From positions 1,014,720-1,078,719 of the forward strand of contig NZ_JABAIL010000003.1 of the NCBI RefSeq assembly GCF_012641475.1: a stretch of DNA of 64,000 nt, in the 5' to 3' direction. Positions 1 to 8,830 of this stretch are shown here, one piece after another (the stretch's first letter is position 1; each line of letters begins with the position of its first letter). A program made the position numbers and the translations under genes. Source of the stretch: Flammeovirga agarivorans (GTDB lineage: Bacteria > Bacteroidota > Bacteroidia > Cytophagales > Flammeovirgaceae). The notes beneath the pieces are model-generated. The model saw only the letters and a program-made list of their open reading frames with translations. It had not been told where the DNA came from and did no database searches.

Positions 1-962
1 TTGCTATAATCTGAGACACCGTATTCTCCACGAATCCAAATTCTTTTATTTAACTGAAACTGCCCTCCAAATTGAAAAGTCCATTTCTTTAATAGGTCTT
101 TTTTAATATGATAATCTACTGTACTATTTAATACAGATCCACTACCTACTTCAGTCCCTAACTCATCATTAATCACCTTAGCAATTCCTTGAACTACTAA
201 TTGCTGACCAGAACTTAATCCATCGTACCAATCTTTTAGTTGCTGATCAACTCCCGGTAAAGCATCATTTATTGTTATACTACCTGCATTACCATTGTGA
301 TTTGTAAAATTTCGTCCCATGATCCCAGCGTAAAAAGTTACAAAACGATCTTTCTTAAGGTTAAACTTTTTACCAAAGCGGAAAGAGGTAACATATATAC
401 CAATATCTTCTTTTAATAAATCTGTCCGTGTAGCATTGTAATTACCATCAATAGAAATAAAGTAGTCTTTATATCCATAATTAAAGGTTGCCCCTGCCCC
501 ATAAGCAATTGCATCAAAAACTACAGTTGATCCGAAATAAGGGAATTTACCATCACCAAAATCAGGTTGTAAACCTACTTCAGTACTCCCTTTTACTTGG
601 GAAAACATTCCATAGACATTCAAAAAAGGTAATGCAAATAAGTCTGCTCGTAAGTTTAATGAGTTAGATGTGGCTTTTACTTTATCAAAACCTAAAGTCT
701 TTTCATTTAGGTATTTTGATAGATCTGTTCCATTAATACCCATTCCGAATTCTGAAATTCCGAGGTATATTTCGTTATATACATAAGATACATTTACCCC
801 TGCAGAATAAGGGAAATCTATTCCCATATCCTGGACCTGTTGTCCAAAAATTGGGAATATATACGGGTATTTTTTCTTCTCATTTTCTGTTTCAGTAATT
901 TCTTGTGCTAATGTAGTATTGAGAAAAAATAGTAAAATAAAAGACGATAAAAGGTATTTCAT
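1..962 (-). CDS. Outer-membrane beta-barrel protein (3' end cut by window)
   Basis: The frame is open from an ATG at 962 to the window edge, giving about 320 residues with no stop, so the C-terminus is missing. The first 20 residues (MKYLLSSFILLFFLNTTLAQ) form a clean signal peptide. The remainder alternates polar and aromatic or hydrophobic residues in strand-like stretches rich in Gly, Tyr and Phe, as expected for an outer-membrane beta-barrel. No plug domain, carboxypeptidase-like domain or catalytic motif is visible in the part present. I do not recognise a specific family and infer an outer-membrane porin or assembly-type barrel only from composition. The start fits the signal peptide, and no other in-frame Met precedes it closely. 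Confidence 0.75.
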   Translation of the reverse strand, partial: MKYLLSSFILLFFLNTTLAQEITETENEKKKYPYIFPIFGQQVQDMGIDFPYSAGVNVSYVYNEIYLGISEFGMGINGTDLSKYLNEKTLGFDKVKATSNSLNLRADLFALPFLNVYGMFSQVKGSTEVGLQPDFGDGKFPYFGSTVVFDAIAYGAGATFNYGYKDYFISIDGNYNATRTDLLKEDIGIYVTSFRFGKKFNLKKDRFVTFYAGIMGRNFTNHNGNAGSITINDALPGVDQQLKDWYDGLSSGQQLVVQGIAKVINDELGTEVGSGSVLNSTVDYHIKKDLLKKWTFQFGGQFQLNKRIWIRGEYGVSDYS

Positions 963-1421
963 CAGGAATGTTGATAATAATAAACTAATAGTAAGTCAAT
1001 ATTAGTTCTATATTAAACAAGTAACAAACCATGAAACATATTATTGTTTATCATCAAACATATAAACCTATGATAACCAAATATGTAAAAACTATAAAAC
1101 TGATGTTAGATAATGATTCATTAACATCAGTTAGAGTCTATTAGTATAATACTATTTTATTTAAGATTTTATTTGTAATCGAATACTACAAAGAAAGAAA
1201 CTGCCAAGTTTCTACTATACGTCTACTTCTATACAATCCTATCTACCTTTTTATAATTTATTACAACCTTTAATTGAAGAATTATTTTCAATCAAGGACT
1301 GTTACATATATGCATACTTAAAGCAGAAAGAACAACTAATAAAGATCATACATAGAAGTTTGATATTTTTGATACAAACTTTACCCGTTTGGCCTGTTCT
1401 TTTTTTGAACAGGCCTTTTTA
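963..1421. other. Intergenic stretch with three inverted repeats, possibly a plus-strand transcript
   Basis: No convincing ORF is present. An 11-bp perfect inverted repeat, AACTGATGTTA / TAACATCAGTT, lies at 1098-1108 and 1122-1132. A 7-bp repeat AAGTTTG / CAAACTT lies at 1356-1362 and 1375-1381. A third hairpin at 1391-1415 is followed by a T tract only on the plus strand. Both flanking genes are on the minus strand, so the orientation of the last hairpin is unexplained by them. Confidence 0.5.
1391..1420 (+). terminator. Hairpin with plus-strand T tract
   Basis: GGCCTGTTC (1391-1399) pairs perfectly with GAACAGGCC (1407-1415) across a 7-T loop, and TTTTT follows on the plus strand. Read on the minus strand, where the neighbouring lipoprotein gene ends at 1422, the hairpin is followed by AAACGGG and lacks a U tract. 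It may still end that gene's mRNA, but its shape suits a plus-strand transcript. Confidence 0.6.
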
Positions 1422-2357
1422 TTATTCTACAATTATTTTCTCAGTGGTTGTTTCTCTTCCTCCTTTAACTTCTACAATTAACATCCCTGTACCATAATTC
1501 ATGGGTATACTTGTAAAATTGGAAGAGATAAATTTATGGAAATAAGTTTTACCAACAGCATCATAAATACTAACCTCAAATTCATCATAATTAGTCACAA
1601 TATTTAGATCTTCTTGATAAGCAACTGGATTTGGATAAACAGTTACTTCAGAAGTGGCTTCACTCATTTTAATACCTACAGGGCCAAATATTTCAGACTG
1701 TTGATCAAGGTCTATCTGATTTAATCTATAATATACTACACCTTGAACAGATGGGACATTTTCATCTAAGAATGAATACTTTAATGTAGTATTAGAATTT
1801 CCAGCTGCTTCTACACTACCTATCATATCCCAATTTCTATTATCAGTAGAGCGTTGAATATCAAAGTGACTTGAGTTCTGTTCTGATGCCGTTGCCCACT
1901 CCAAGACAACATTTTTACCTTGTTTTGTTCCAGTAAAAGAAATTAGTTCAACAGGAAGGTCATCATCAGAATAACAACCTACTGGAGGGCTCATATAACT
2001 TTTACCATTGATAATAATGTTTAGGCCATCAGATGCTATACAAAGTGCATCATCTCCATGTGTTATAATTTCTACATCATGTAAATTGGAGGTACCTGAA
2101 AACGAAATACTACTGCCTGCATGTATTTCGATATAACACCATTGCATAGTAATCCCTGCAATATTTAAGACACTATTATTAGTGACCAAAATTCTTTCAC
2201 TAGTCATAGAACCTGTAATGGTAGTATCCTTGTCTACAACTATAGAAAAATCGTCTTGAACTTTAGCTCTAAAATTTGATACTTCTGATTCTTGTTGGTT
2301 GGTCGCACAACCTGAAAGTATTGCAAGGAATACTAAAAATGTTAGTAGTTTTTTCAT
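1422..2357 (-). CDS. Lipoprotein with C-terminal T9SS sorting domain
   Basis: The 311-aa product begins with a lipoprotein signal (MKKLLTFLVFLAILSGC, lipobox LSGC, Cys17). A Ser/Thr-rich beta-repeat segment follows to about residue 130. Then comes the Bacteroidota module that starts PVELISFTG and includes VEAAGNSNT and YYRLNQIDLD (about 135-230). A Por-type T9SS tail with the usual VYPNP start and final TEKIIVE covers about 240-311. The same PVEL...YYRL module precedes the tail of the 633-aa protein at 9738-11639, so the two are related. A lipobox and a T9SS tail together are unusual, because most T9SS cargo uses an ordinary Sec signal and is re-anchored through the tail. No enzymatic domain is visible. 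The function is unknown, probably a surface structural or adhesive role. Confidence 0.85.
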   Translation of the reverse strand: MKKLLTFLVFLAILSGCATNQQESEVSNFRAKVQDDFSIVVDKDTTITGSMTSERILVTNNSVLNIAGITMQWCYIEIHAGSSISFSGTSNLHDVEIITHGDDALCIASDGLNIIINGKSYMSPPVGCYSDDDLPVELISFTGTKQGKNVVLEWATASEQNSSHFDIQRSTDNRNWDMIGSVEAAGNSNTTLKYSFLDENVPSVQGVVYYRLNQIDLDQQSEIFGPVGIKMSEATSEVTVYPNPVAYQEDLNIVTNYDEFEVSIYDAVGKTYFHKFISSNFTSIPMNYGTGMLIVEVKGGRETTTEKIIVE

Positions 2358-2507
2358 CTAGTAGAATATATAGTTATTAAAATCCTACTATTTAAACGTA
2401 GTTAAAATATAGTCACATCGTTGCATTAACTATTATAAAAGAATAAATAATTTCATTATATAAAAGATGTTATAAATATAGTTTTATATTCAACTACTAT
2501 AGAAAAT

Positions 2508-2547
2508 AAAAAACAAAAAGAGCCAAGATTTAAACTTCTTGGCTCTC
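2508..2547 (-). terminator. Intrinsic terminator of the hybrid kinase operon
   Basis: GAGCCAAG (2520-2527) and CTTGGCTC (2538-2545) form an 8-bp stem. On the minus strand it is followed by TTTTTGTTTTTT, a strong T tract just after the kinase stop at 2568. Confidence 0.85.
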
Positions 2548-2567
2548 TTAATTATATTAATTCTTGA

Positions 2568-5500
2568 CTATTCGTTGATGTAGGATAATGCAGTTTCAAA
2601 ATCATATTCCATAACGCTTTCCCTCGCTTTGGTCAACTTCTCTTTGTCTGTTGTATCATTAATGATTTCTAATAATCCATTAATTACTTCACTTGCATCG
2701 GGATCTCCTTCGATCAAAAGCTGCTTTAAATTTTCTACCTTATCTAAATGATTTTCTAAAGAAACATCCTCTGCAGATACTACATCTTTTACTGATGGTT
2801 CTGACTTTTGATTTCTTCCTAACTCAAAATTTCGAATAGTTTCTAATATTTTCGATAGTTCAATTAATACAGTATTCAGCCCCTCTTCATCTAAATTATT
2901 ATAGTATTTGAGACTACTTTCTAATATTTCTGCAGCCTTAGCAAGTTCGACGATTCCTAAATTAGCAGCAACACCTTTAATCGTATGTGCTTCTTTTTGG
3001 AGTTCAGCTAAGTTCTTATCTGCGGAAAGTTCCATCAAGTGTACAATAGAATCGGACTGTTTGACATAGAACTTATGAAGGACTTCTAAAAATAATGATT
3101 CGTTTCCTCCACATCGTTTTATCGCCATTTCAGTATCTATACCTTCAATTTTAATTCCTGATGTTTCATTTTCAGGCTCCTCAACACCTTTAAGTCGTTT
3201 AACAAATACATTTTGTTCAGGGGCATAGTTACCTTCTGCTGTAATCCATTTCCCTAGTGTAGAATACAATTGTCTATTATCTATTGGTTTTGAGATGTGG
3301 TCAGACATTCCTGCTTCCCTTGCTCTATCTTTATCTTGCGACATTGCATTTGCTGTCATAGCAATAATTGGCAAGTTTTTGAAATGTTCGATTTCTCTCA
3401 GCTTTTCTGTAGCAGTATAGCCATCCATCACAGGCATTTGTATATCCATAAGCACACCTTCATAAGGGTGCCCCTCATTAAAGGCTTCCGTTAATTTATC
3501 AATACCTTCTTGTCCGTTGTTTACTATATCAATAAATACGTCATGCTTTGCTAAAGTTTCGGCTGCGATGAGTTGGTTAATTTCATTGTCTTCTACCAAT
3601 AAAATTTTTGCTCCTTTCACATGATCTGGAAATACCTGAGACTTATTATATTCTGAATTAGCCGCAAAGCCAAATCTAGATAATAAGGTATCTAGCAGCT
3701 CTTGCTCAGCGATAGGTTTAACTACAATACCTGATATACTTTCTTCATCGATTTGATCAATCAACTCTTGCTTATCATGTGCTGTCACCATTAAAATATC
3801 AGTAGTAGCATGAATTTTTGACAATTCACGAATTCTTCTCGTCGTCTCAATTCCATCCATTCCAGGCATTTTCCAGTCCATAAGAATGAAATCAAAAGTA
3901 GTTTCAGAGTTTTGAATAAGTTCCAAAGCCTCTTCTCCACTCTTAACTATATTTACCTTACAACCAAAGTTGAGTAGGTACTTATTGAGAATTAAACAAG
4001 ACTCATCATTGTCATCTACAACGAGTACGGTAGATCCAATTAAACTTCTTACTTTATAAGGTTGTTTTCCGGCTATAGAGTTTTCATCTACCGCCTCTAC
4101 TTTTACTGTAAACCAAAAAGTAGAACCAATATTCACTTCTGATTTGACTCCAATTTCACCACCCATTAAAGAAGTTAGTTTCTTTGAGATCGCAAGCCCT
4201 AAACCTGTACCACCAAATTTTCTAGTTGTAGAGGCATCAGCTTGGTTGAATTCTTTAAATAACCTTCCTTGTTGTTCTTCTGAAAGTCCAATACCAGTAT
4301 CAATTACTTCAACCATTAACCTGGTATCCCCTTGAGTTTCATCTAAACCAATTTTGAGTGTTACACTTCCTTCATTGGTAAATTTCACAGCATTGTTCAT
4401 CAAATTAAGGATAATCTGACTTAAACGTAAAGGGTCACCTTTTAATAATTTTGGAATATTTGAGGCAACATCCAGCTTTAAAGTGATGTTTTTATCATTG
4501 GCTCTAAAGCTGACCACATTATAAATATTCTCTAAAACATCATCCTTTAAATTGAAGTAAATATCTTCAATTTCTACTTTGCCTGCTTCAATTTTTGAGA
4601 AGTCCAATACATCGTTTACGATACCCAATAATGATTGAGAAGACAATTGAATTTTCTTTAAAAAACCTTTTTGACGTTCATCTAATTGTGTATCTAATAC
4701 TAAATTCGTAAGACCCATGATGGCATTCATAGGTGTTCGAATTTCATGTGACATATTAGCTAAGAACATTGATTTTGCCGATGCCGCTTCTTCTGCAATT
4801 TCTTTAGCTGACCTTAATTGTTCTTCTGCTCTTCTTCGTTCTGAAATATCAATGATAATATCTGCCAAATATACAGGATCACCTTTATCATTCTTTACAA
4901 GGAAATAATTCTCATATGTAGATAAGCGACGATTCTTTGCAGTCAACATTTCTAGTTCACCTGACCAAGCACCTGTCTCAAAAACAGATGGAAGCATCTC
5001 CTCATCGAGCCTCTTTTGTGATTCTGGAGTATAATATCCTTGGACTGTTTTCTTGTAAACAGCATCCAATTCATCTTCATCTAATAGTTTCTGAAGTGCT
5101 TCATTGACATAAACAATACTTTGGTCTCTCATATCAGCCATTCCTAATCCATTCGATGAGGAATCCGCAAATCGTCTAAAAATACCAAGTTCTCTTGTTC
5201 TATCTTCTACTTTCTTATCTAAGTTCGCATTGAGTTCTTCAACTTCATTGAGTTTCTCATTGAGTGTAATATTCTTAGCTGAAAGTCTTTTGTGTAATCG
5301 TCTGTTATTAATAAAGACCAAATACCAACCTATTAATGCGGCAATAATGGATATAGCAACACCTGCTAAGTCGATATAAATACGTCTTGCTTTCTTATCA
5401 AAGATGTCATTAATTCTATCACCTAATTTAATGGAGAAGTCCTCCATTGCATCGGCGTATACCACTTTGCTTTCTAAATACTCTTTGGAAGACAATAACG

Positions 5501-5921
5501 ACATCGCCTCTTCTTTCATTCCTTCATTTACTAACTGGAATACCTTCGCTTCTATATTTATCAGCTTTTGGTTAGCTTGTTCTGTTTGCTTCAGAAGTTG
5601 TTCAAACTCACCATTTTTATCCATTCTGAGTGCTTTTACTAAAGCATTATTCAAAATAGCTTCATATTTACGGTATTTCTTCTCCCATTTTTTATCAGCA
5701 GTTAAGGCTGCAATTTTTGTTGATGTCGTCAATACTTCATCACAAAAGATAATATCCTTCTGAAGTTTTGATACCTCCCAAATGATATTACTTTCTTTCT
5801 GAGAATCTCTGTAAGCTTTATAAAGCTCCCACCCAAAAAATGAAAAAGCAATTACAGTTAAGGCGGATGCTAAAAGAAAAAACCTTGTTTCTCTCCCGTT
5901 AGTTAATTTTTTGTCTTCCAT
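2568..5921 (-). CDS. Hybrid sensor histidine kinase with two receiver domains and an Hpt domain
   Basis: The 1117-aa inner-membrane phosphorelay kinase has this order: TM1 (about 13-31), a helical periplasmic sensor (about 35-180), TM2 (about 184-203), a coiled coil, PAS (about 247-360) and HisKA. The H-box SHEIRTP gives phospho-acceptor His392. HATPase_c follows, with N-box NLMNNAVKF, DTGIGL (541-546) and GGTGLGL. The first receiver (about 631-750) has DD636-637, phospho-Asp682 in MDWKMPG and Lys735. The second receiver (about 771-892) has Asp826 in MDIQMP. Hpt (about 930-1040) carries His979 in EAHTIKG. This is the BarA/EvgS-type layout with a helical-bundle sensor, so the signal may be a small ligand or membrane state. 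It lies 14 nt downstream of a response regulator with the AlbA_2 domain and is very likely co-transcribed with it. No classic DNA-binding output domain is present in this pair. Confidence 0.95.
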   Translation of the reverse strand: MEDKKLTNGRETRFFLLASALTVIAFSFFGWELYKAYRDSQKESNIIWEVSKLQKDIIFCDEVLTTSTKIAALTADKKWEKKYRKYEAILNNALVKALRMDKNGEFEQLLKQTEQANQKLINIEAKVFQLVNEGMKEEAMSLLSSKEYLESKVVYADAMEDFSIKLGDRINDIFDKKARRIYIDLAGVAISIIAALIGWYLVFINNRRLHKRLSAKNITLNEKLNEVEELNANLDKKVEDRTRELGIFRRFADSSSNGLGMADMRDQSIVYVNEALQKLLDEDELDAVYKKTVQGYYTPESQKRLDEEMLPSVFETGAWSGELEMLTAKNRRLSTYENYFLVKNDKGDPVYLADIIIDISERRRAEEQLRSAKEIAEEAASAKSMFLANMSHEIRTPMNAIMGLTNLVLDTQLDERQKGFLKKIQLSSQSLLGIVNDVLDFSKIEAGKVEIEDIYFNLKDDVLENIYNVVSFRANDKNITLKLDVASNIPKLLKGDPLRLSQIILNLMNNAVKFTNEGSVTLKIGLDETQGDTRLMVEVIDTGIGLSEEQQGRLFKEFNQADASTTRKFGGTGLGLAISKKLTSLMGGEIGVKSEVNIGSTFWFTVKVEAVDENSIAGKQPYKVRSLIGSTVLVVDDNDESCLILNKYLLNFGCKVNIVKSGEEALELIQNSETTFDFILMDWKMPGMDGIETTRRIRELSKIHATTDILMVTAHDKQELIDQIDEESISGIVVKPIAEQELLDTLLSRFGFAANSEYNKSQVFPDHVKGAKILLVEDNEINQLIAAETLAKHDVFIDIVNNGQEGIDKLTEAFNEGHPYEGVLMDIQMPVMDGYTATEKLREIEHFKNLPIIAMTANAMSQDKDRAREAGMSDHISKPIDNRQLYSTLGKWITAEGNYAPEQNVFVKRLKGVEEPENETSGIKIEGIDTEMAIKRCGGNESLFLEVLHKFYVKQSDSIVHLMELSADKNLAELQKEAHTIKGVAANLGIVELAKAAEILESSLKYYNNLDEEGLNTVLIELSKILETIRNFELGRNQKSEPSVKDVVSAEDVSLENHLDKVENLKQLLIEGDPDASEVINGLLEIINDTTDKEKLTKARESVMEYDFETALSYINE

Positions 5922-5935
5922 GTTATTATTAAAAA

Positions 5936-6871
5936 TTAGCGTGCATCACCATAACGGCTATCTACGTAGGCTAACATTTCGCTTGGTTTTAAAGATTGGC
6001 TAGAGTTTCCCATTCTTACATAAAAAGCTTCATCACCATCTCTTGTCATAAATACAGGTCTGGCAGATGGGTCACATTTAACAACCATCACCTGCTCTCC
6101 TTTTAGCATCACAACAGAGGTGTGGATAAACTGTGCAAGGTCAGCTCCAACGTATTGTTTGACTAAATTATGCCAATGCAACATTAATTTATCCTCATTT
6201 TTAAAAGCATCTGGCTTAAGTCCTATTGGTTCTCCATCATCATTTACACCAATAAATAGTGTTCCGCCATGACCATTTAAGAAGGCTGCAATACTTTTTA
6301 AACATTGATTTTCAATTCGAGGCTCATGCTTTTTTGTATATAGGTTAAATCTTAAAGTAGACTTAAATTCTACATTTTCACTCTCTCCTTTGGCAATTAA
6401 ATCTAAAAGTTCTTGTTCTTTTGAACCTTCTTCATGTTCACCGCCATTTAGTGTTAATTGAGCGATTTGTTCTTTTAATTGCTTTTGATGAACAGACATC
6501 TCTATTCTAGGCTTGATGCGAGATTTGACAATATCTGGATCAAATGGTTTTGTGATATAATCTGAGGCACCCAATGAAAAACCTTTCTTCTCATCTTCCG
6601 GGTCCACTTTTGATGTTAAGAAAATAACACTGATATGTGATAATTCTGGATCAGCCTTTAATTGTTCAAGCACTTCATAGCCATCCATTTCTGGCATTAC
6701 AATATCTAATAAAATAAGATCTGGTTGTGGTGAGGACTTTGCTAAATCTAAAGCTCTTTTACCATTTAATGCTACTTTAATTTTATATTCATCACCTAGA
6801 AGTCCTCTTAGAATATCAATATTTTCAGGGGCGTCATCTACAATTAGGATACAATTTTTTTTGTCTGTCAT
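5936..6871 (-). CDS. Response regulator fused to a Schlafen-type AlbA_2 domain
   Basis: Residues 6-125 form a receiver domain with acidic pocket D12-D13, phospho-Asp56 in LLDIVMPEMDG, the Thr of FLTS and Lys108 in ITKPF. A short linker or coiled coil (about 125-155) leads to an AlbA_2 (Schlafen AlbA-like) domain at about 160-300. Its marks are the ESENVEFKSTLR entry and AAFLNGHGGTLFIGVNDDG. AlbA_2 domains are linked to nucleic-acid binding or ATP-dependent regulation and usually sit in transcription-regulator-like proteins, not behind a receiver. The gene is first in a two-gene operon, with the hybrid kinase starting 14 nt later. The natural inference is that phosphate from the kinase's Hpt His979 reaches Asp56 here and controls the AlbA_2 output. 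The function of that output is not known. Confidence 0.9.
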   Translation of the reverse strand: MTDKKNCILIVDDAPENIDILRGLLGDEYKIKVALNGKRALDLAKSSPQPDLILLDIVMPEMDGYEVLEQLKADPELSHISVIFLTSKVDPEDEKKGFSLGASDYITKPFDPDIVKSRIKPRIEMSVHQKQLKEQIAQLTLNGGEHEEGSKEQELLDLIAKGESENVEFKSTLRFNLYTKKHEPRIENQCLKSIAAFLNGHGGTLFIGVNDDGEPIGLKPDAFKNEDKLMLHWHNLVKQYVGADLAQFIHTSVVMLKGEQVMVVKCDPSARPVFMTRDGDEAFYVRMGNSSQSLKPSEMLAYVDSRYGDAR

Positions 6872-6990
6872 AGTTTTTGAAAAAAATCTGTGTGTCGTGA
6901 TTTTAAAAGTAACAGTATTTGTAATTATTTGAAAATTTATATCCTAAAAATATATTCTAATGTAGTATTAGTTGTCATTTTCAATGAAAG

Positions 6991-7025
6991 CAAAAAAAGC
7001 CTTCCAAGGTTTTCTTGAAAGGCTT
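6991..7025 (-). terminator. Intrinsic terminator of the DUF4139 gene
   Basis: A 12-bp stem with one mismatch (7014-7025 with 6997-7008) around AAGCCTT is followed by TTTTTTT on the minus strand, directly after the stop at 7031. Confidence 0.8.
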
Positions 7026-7030
7026 TTCGA

Positions 7031-8830
7031 TTATTCTAAAATAACATTATTCGATTTTGGATATTTCACTGCATATCGAACTATTAGTTCTTTCACCTCG
7101 TTAGGCTTCAATTTAATTTTCCAACTGAGTTTACCTGTATCTGTTTCCTGAACTGCATTAGATATATCGATCAATTCAACTTGAATTTCCTTCTTCTGAG
7201 AAACAGGTATCTGATCAAAAATAGACGCTTCTATTTCATAATTTTTATTATTCCTAACTGTAATCTTGTAGGCAATAGTCTCTCTCTTATTAGATCCTAT
7301 AGCTTTCGATTCTTCATACTCACTTAGCTTTTCTCTTTTTATGGAAATATTATTGTCCACACCGAAAGAAATATCTAGAGTATCCGTAAGATTATCTGTT
7401 TTAATCCTTGTTTTCCCTACATAAGCATTGTCCATATAAATACTAGCTTGCCCAGAAATTAGATCGTATTTAGACCAATCTGTTAATTGCCCAACTAGAT
7501 ATACATGTTCTGATAACTTCGGTACTGCTTGGTAGGTAAATGATGCTGGGACTTCTTTTTGTTTATACATCAATGTTTTTGAACGGTAATCTGATTGTAT
7601 TGTGTGTTTATTAGCCAATACAAACTCAGATGCTGTCTCATTCTGGGCAGAGATCGTTTTGTATGCTCCATTCCCATTTCCTTTCGTATTGACAATGACT
7701 ACACCGTTTGCTCCTCTAGAACCATATATTGCAGTAGATGATGCATCTTTTAATACCTCTAATGATTCTATTGAATTTTTATCAAGGTAGTCAATGTCAT
7801 TTTTAACTTCTCCATCAACGATATACATTGGTTCCTGAGCACTTGTTGAATTTGTTCCTCTGATTCTAATACTCTTTTTTAATTCAGGTGCTGCTGCCAT
7901 TGTTAATTCTTCAGTCGCCATATCATCGGCGGAACCACCCCAACCATCAGCATATCCCCAATCTCCTTTTTCTTCATATTTTGGAGTATAATTCACATAA
8001 AAAGGGTCCAAATAAGGCATAGTACCAGATACATGTTGTTTTGCCGTTGACAAGACCAAATGTACATCTTTCCAATCTACATCTGTTGTCTGAGTGATAA
8101 TCGCTTTGTATGTAATACTCATTGGCTTATCTGCTCCATTATACCTTAAATCGTAAGAAGGATACCAACTAGCTCGCTTCACTCTGTAAGAAAACTTAAG
8201 ATCCATATTACCACTTTGCTTGGCTTCATAACTTACCTTGATTACCCCTGAAACCTCATTATTGTTTGAAATATCTCTTAGTTGACGTTGAAGTTTTCCT
8301 AACTCTTCATTTTTCTTATTAATTGATCTCTTTTGTTTTAATTGTTGAAGAGATAACGTTTCCAATTGTTGACCATAATATGCATTATAGTTCTGAAAAG
8401 TCGTAGACGTGATGTCCTTACTAGATATTTCTTTATTAGATTTTAAAAAGTCCAATTTATCCTCTGTGATTTTTAATTTCACACGCTCTTCTTCTAATTG
8501 ACTTTTTAATCCTTCAATTTTCTGTTGAATTGATTCAATTTGATCATTGGTTTCTACTTGAGATACATAATCTTTTTCAAATTGGACATTCAAAATCACA
8601 AAATCAGAATTACCCGTTACTCTAATACTTTCAGAATTAATATGAGAAGACAATCCTTTTAATAACAAATCGTGACGTCCTTTTTCATAATTGATCTTTA
8701 TAGATCGATCAATTTGTGCACCGTTTGTGAAAACTGTGACTTGGTTAATAGTTGATGATTTGGATTGAGCAAAAATATTTTGAAATACAAATACTAAAGC
8801 TATGGATAATAGTACGGTTATTTTTTTCAT
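7031..8830 (-). CDS. DUF4140/DUF4139 (MuiA-like) secreted protein with embedded TonB-plug-like segment
   Basis: I start the gene at the ATG at 8830, which gives MKKITVLLSI and a normal signal peptide (1-22). A TTG two codons upstream is less likely. The 599-aa protein has an N-terminal DUF4140 domain (about 28-95), a long coiled coil (about 92-195) and DUF4139 (from about 200 to the end, with YRVKRASWYPSYDLRYN). Inside DUF4139, at about 318-385, is a segment that reads like a TonB-receptor plug: IRIRGTNST, PMYIVDGE, SIESLEVLKDASS and YGSRGANGVVIVNTKG. The same motifs occur in the SusC plug at 35836. No barrel follows, so this is not a receptor. MuiA-type proteins were named after mucoidy inhibition and their biochemistry is unclear. 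The protein is monocistronic, with its own terminator. Confidence 0.85.
   Translation of the reverse strand: MKKITVLLSIALVFVFQNIFAQSKSSTINQVTVFTNGAQIDRSIKINYEKGRHDLLLKGLSSHINSESIRVTGNSDFVILNVQFEKDYVSQVETNDQIESIQQKIEGLKSQLEEERVKLKITEDKLDFLKSNKEISSKDITSTTFQNYNAYYGQQLETLSLQQLKQKRSINKKNEELGKLQRQLRDISNNNEVSGVIKVSYEAKQSGNMDLKFSYRVKRASWYPSYDLRYNGADKPMSITYKAIITQTTDVDWKDVHLVLSTAKQHVSGTMPYLDPFYVNYTPKYEEKGDWGYADGWGGSADDMATEELTMAAAPELKKSIRIRGTNSTSAQEPMYIVDGEVKNDIDYLDKNSIESLEVLKDASSTAIYGSRGANGVVIVNTKGNGNGAYKTISAQNETASEFVLANKHTIQSDYRSKTLMYKQKEVPASFTYQAVPKLSEHVYLVGQLTDWSKYDLISGQASIYMDNAYVGKTRIKTDNLTDTLDISFGVDNNISIKREKLSEYEESKAIGSNKRETIAYKITVRNNKNYEIEASIFDQIPVSQKKEIQVELIDISNAVQETDTGKLSWKIKLKPNEVKELIVRYAVKYPKSNNVILE

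Noticed and set aside
5404..5763. 119-codon plus-strand frame
   Set aside because: It lies antisense to the sensor part of the hybrid kinase and has no signal, start context or family resemblance. The kinase is well supported.
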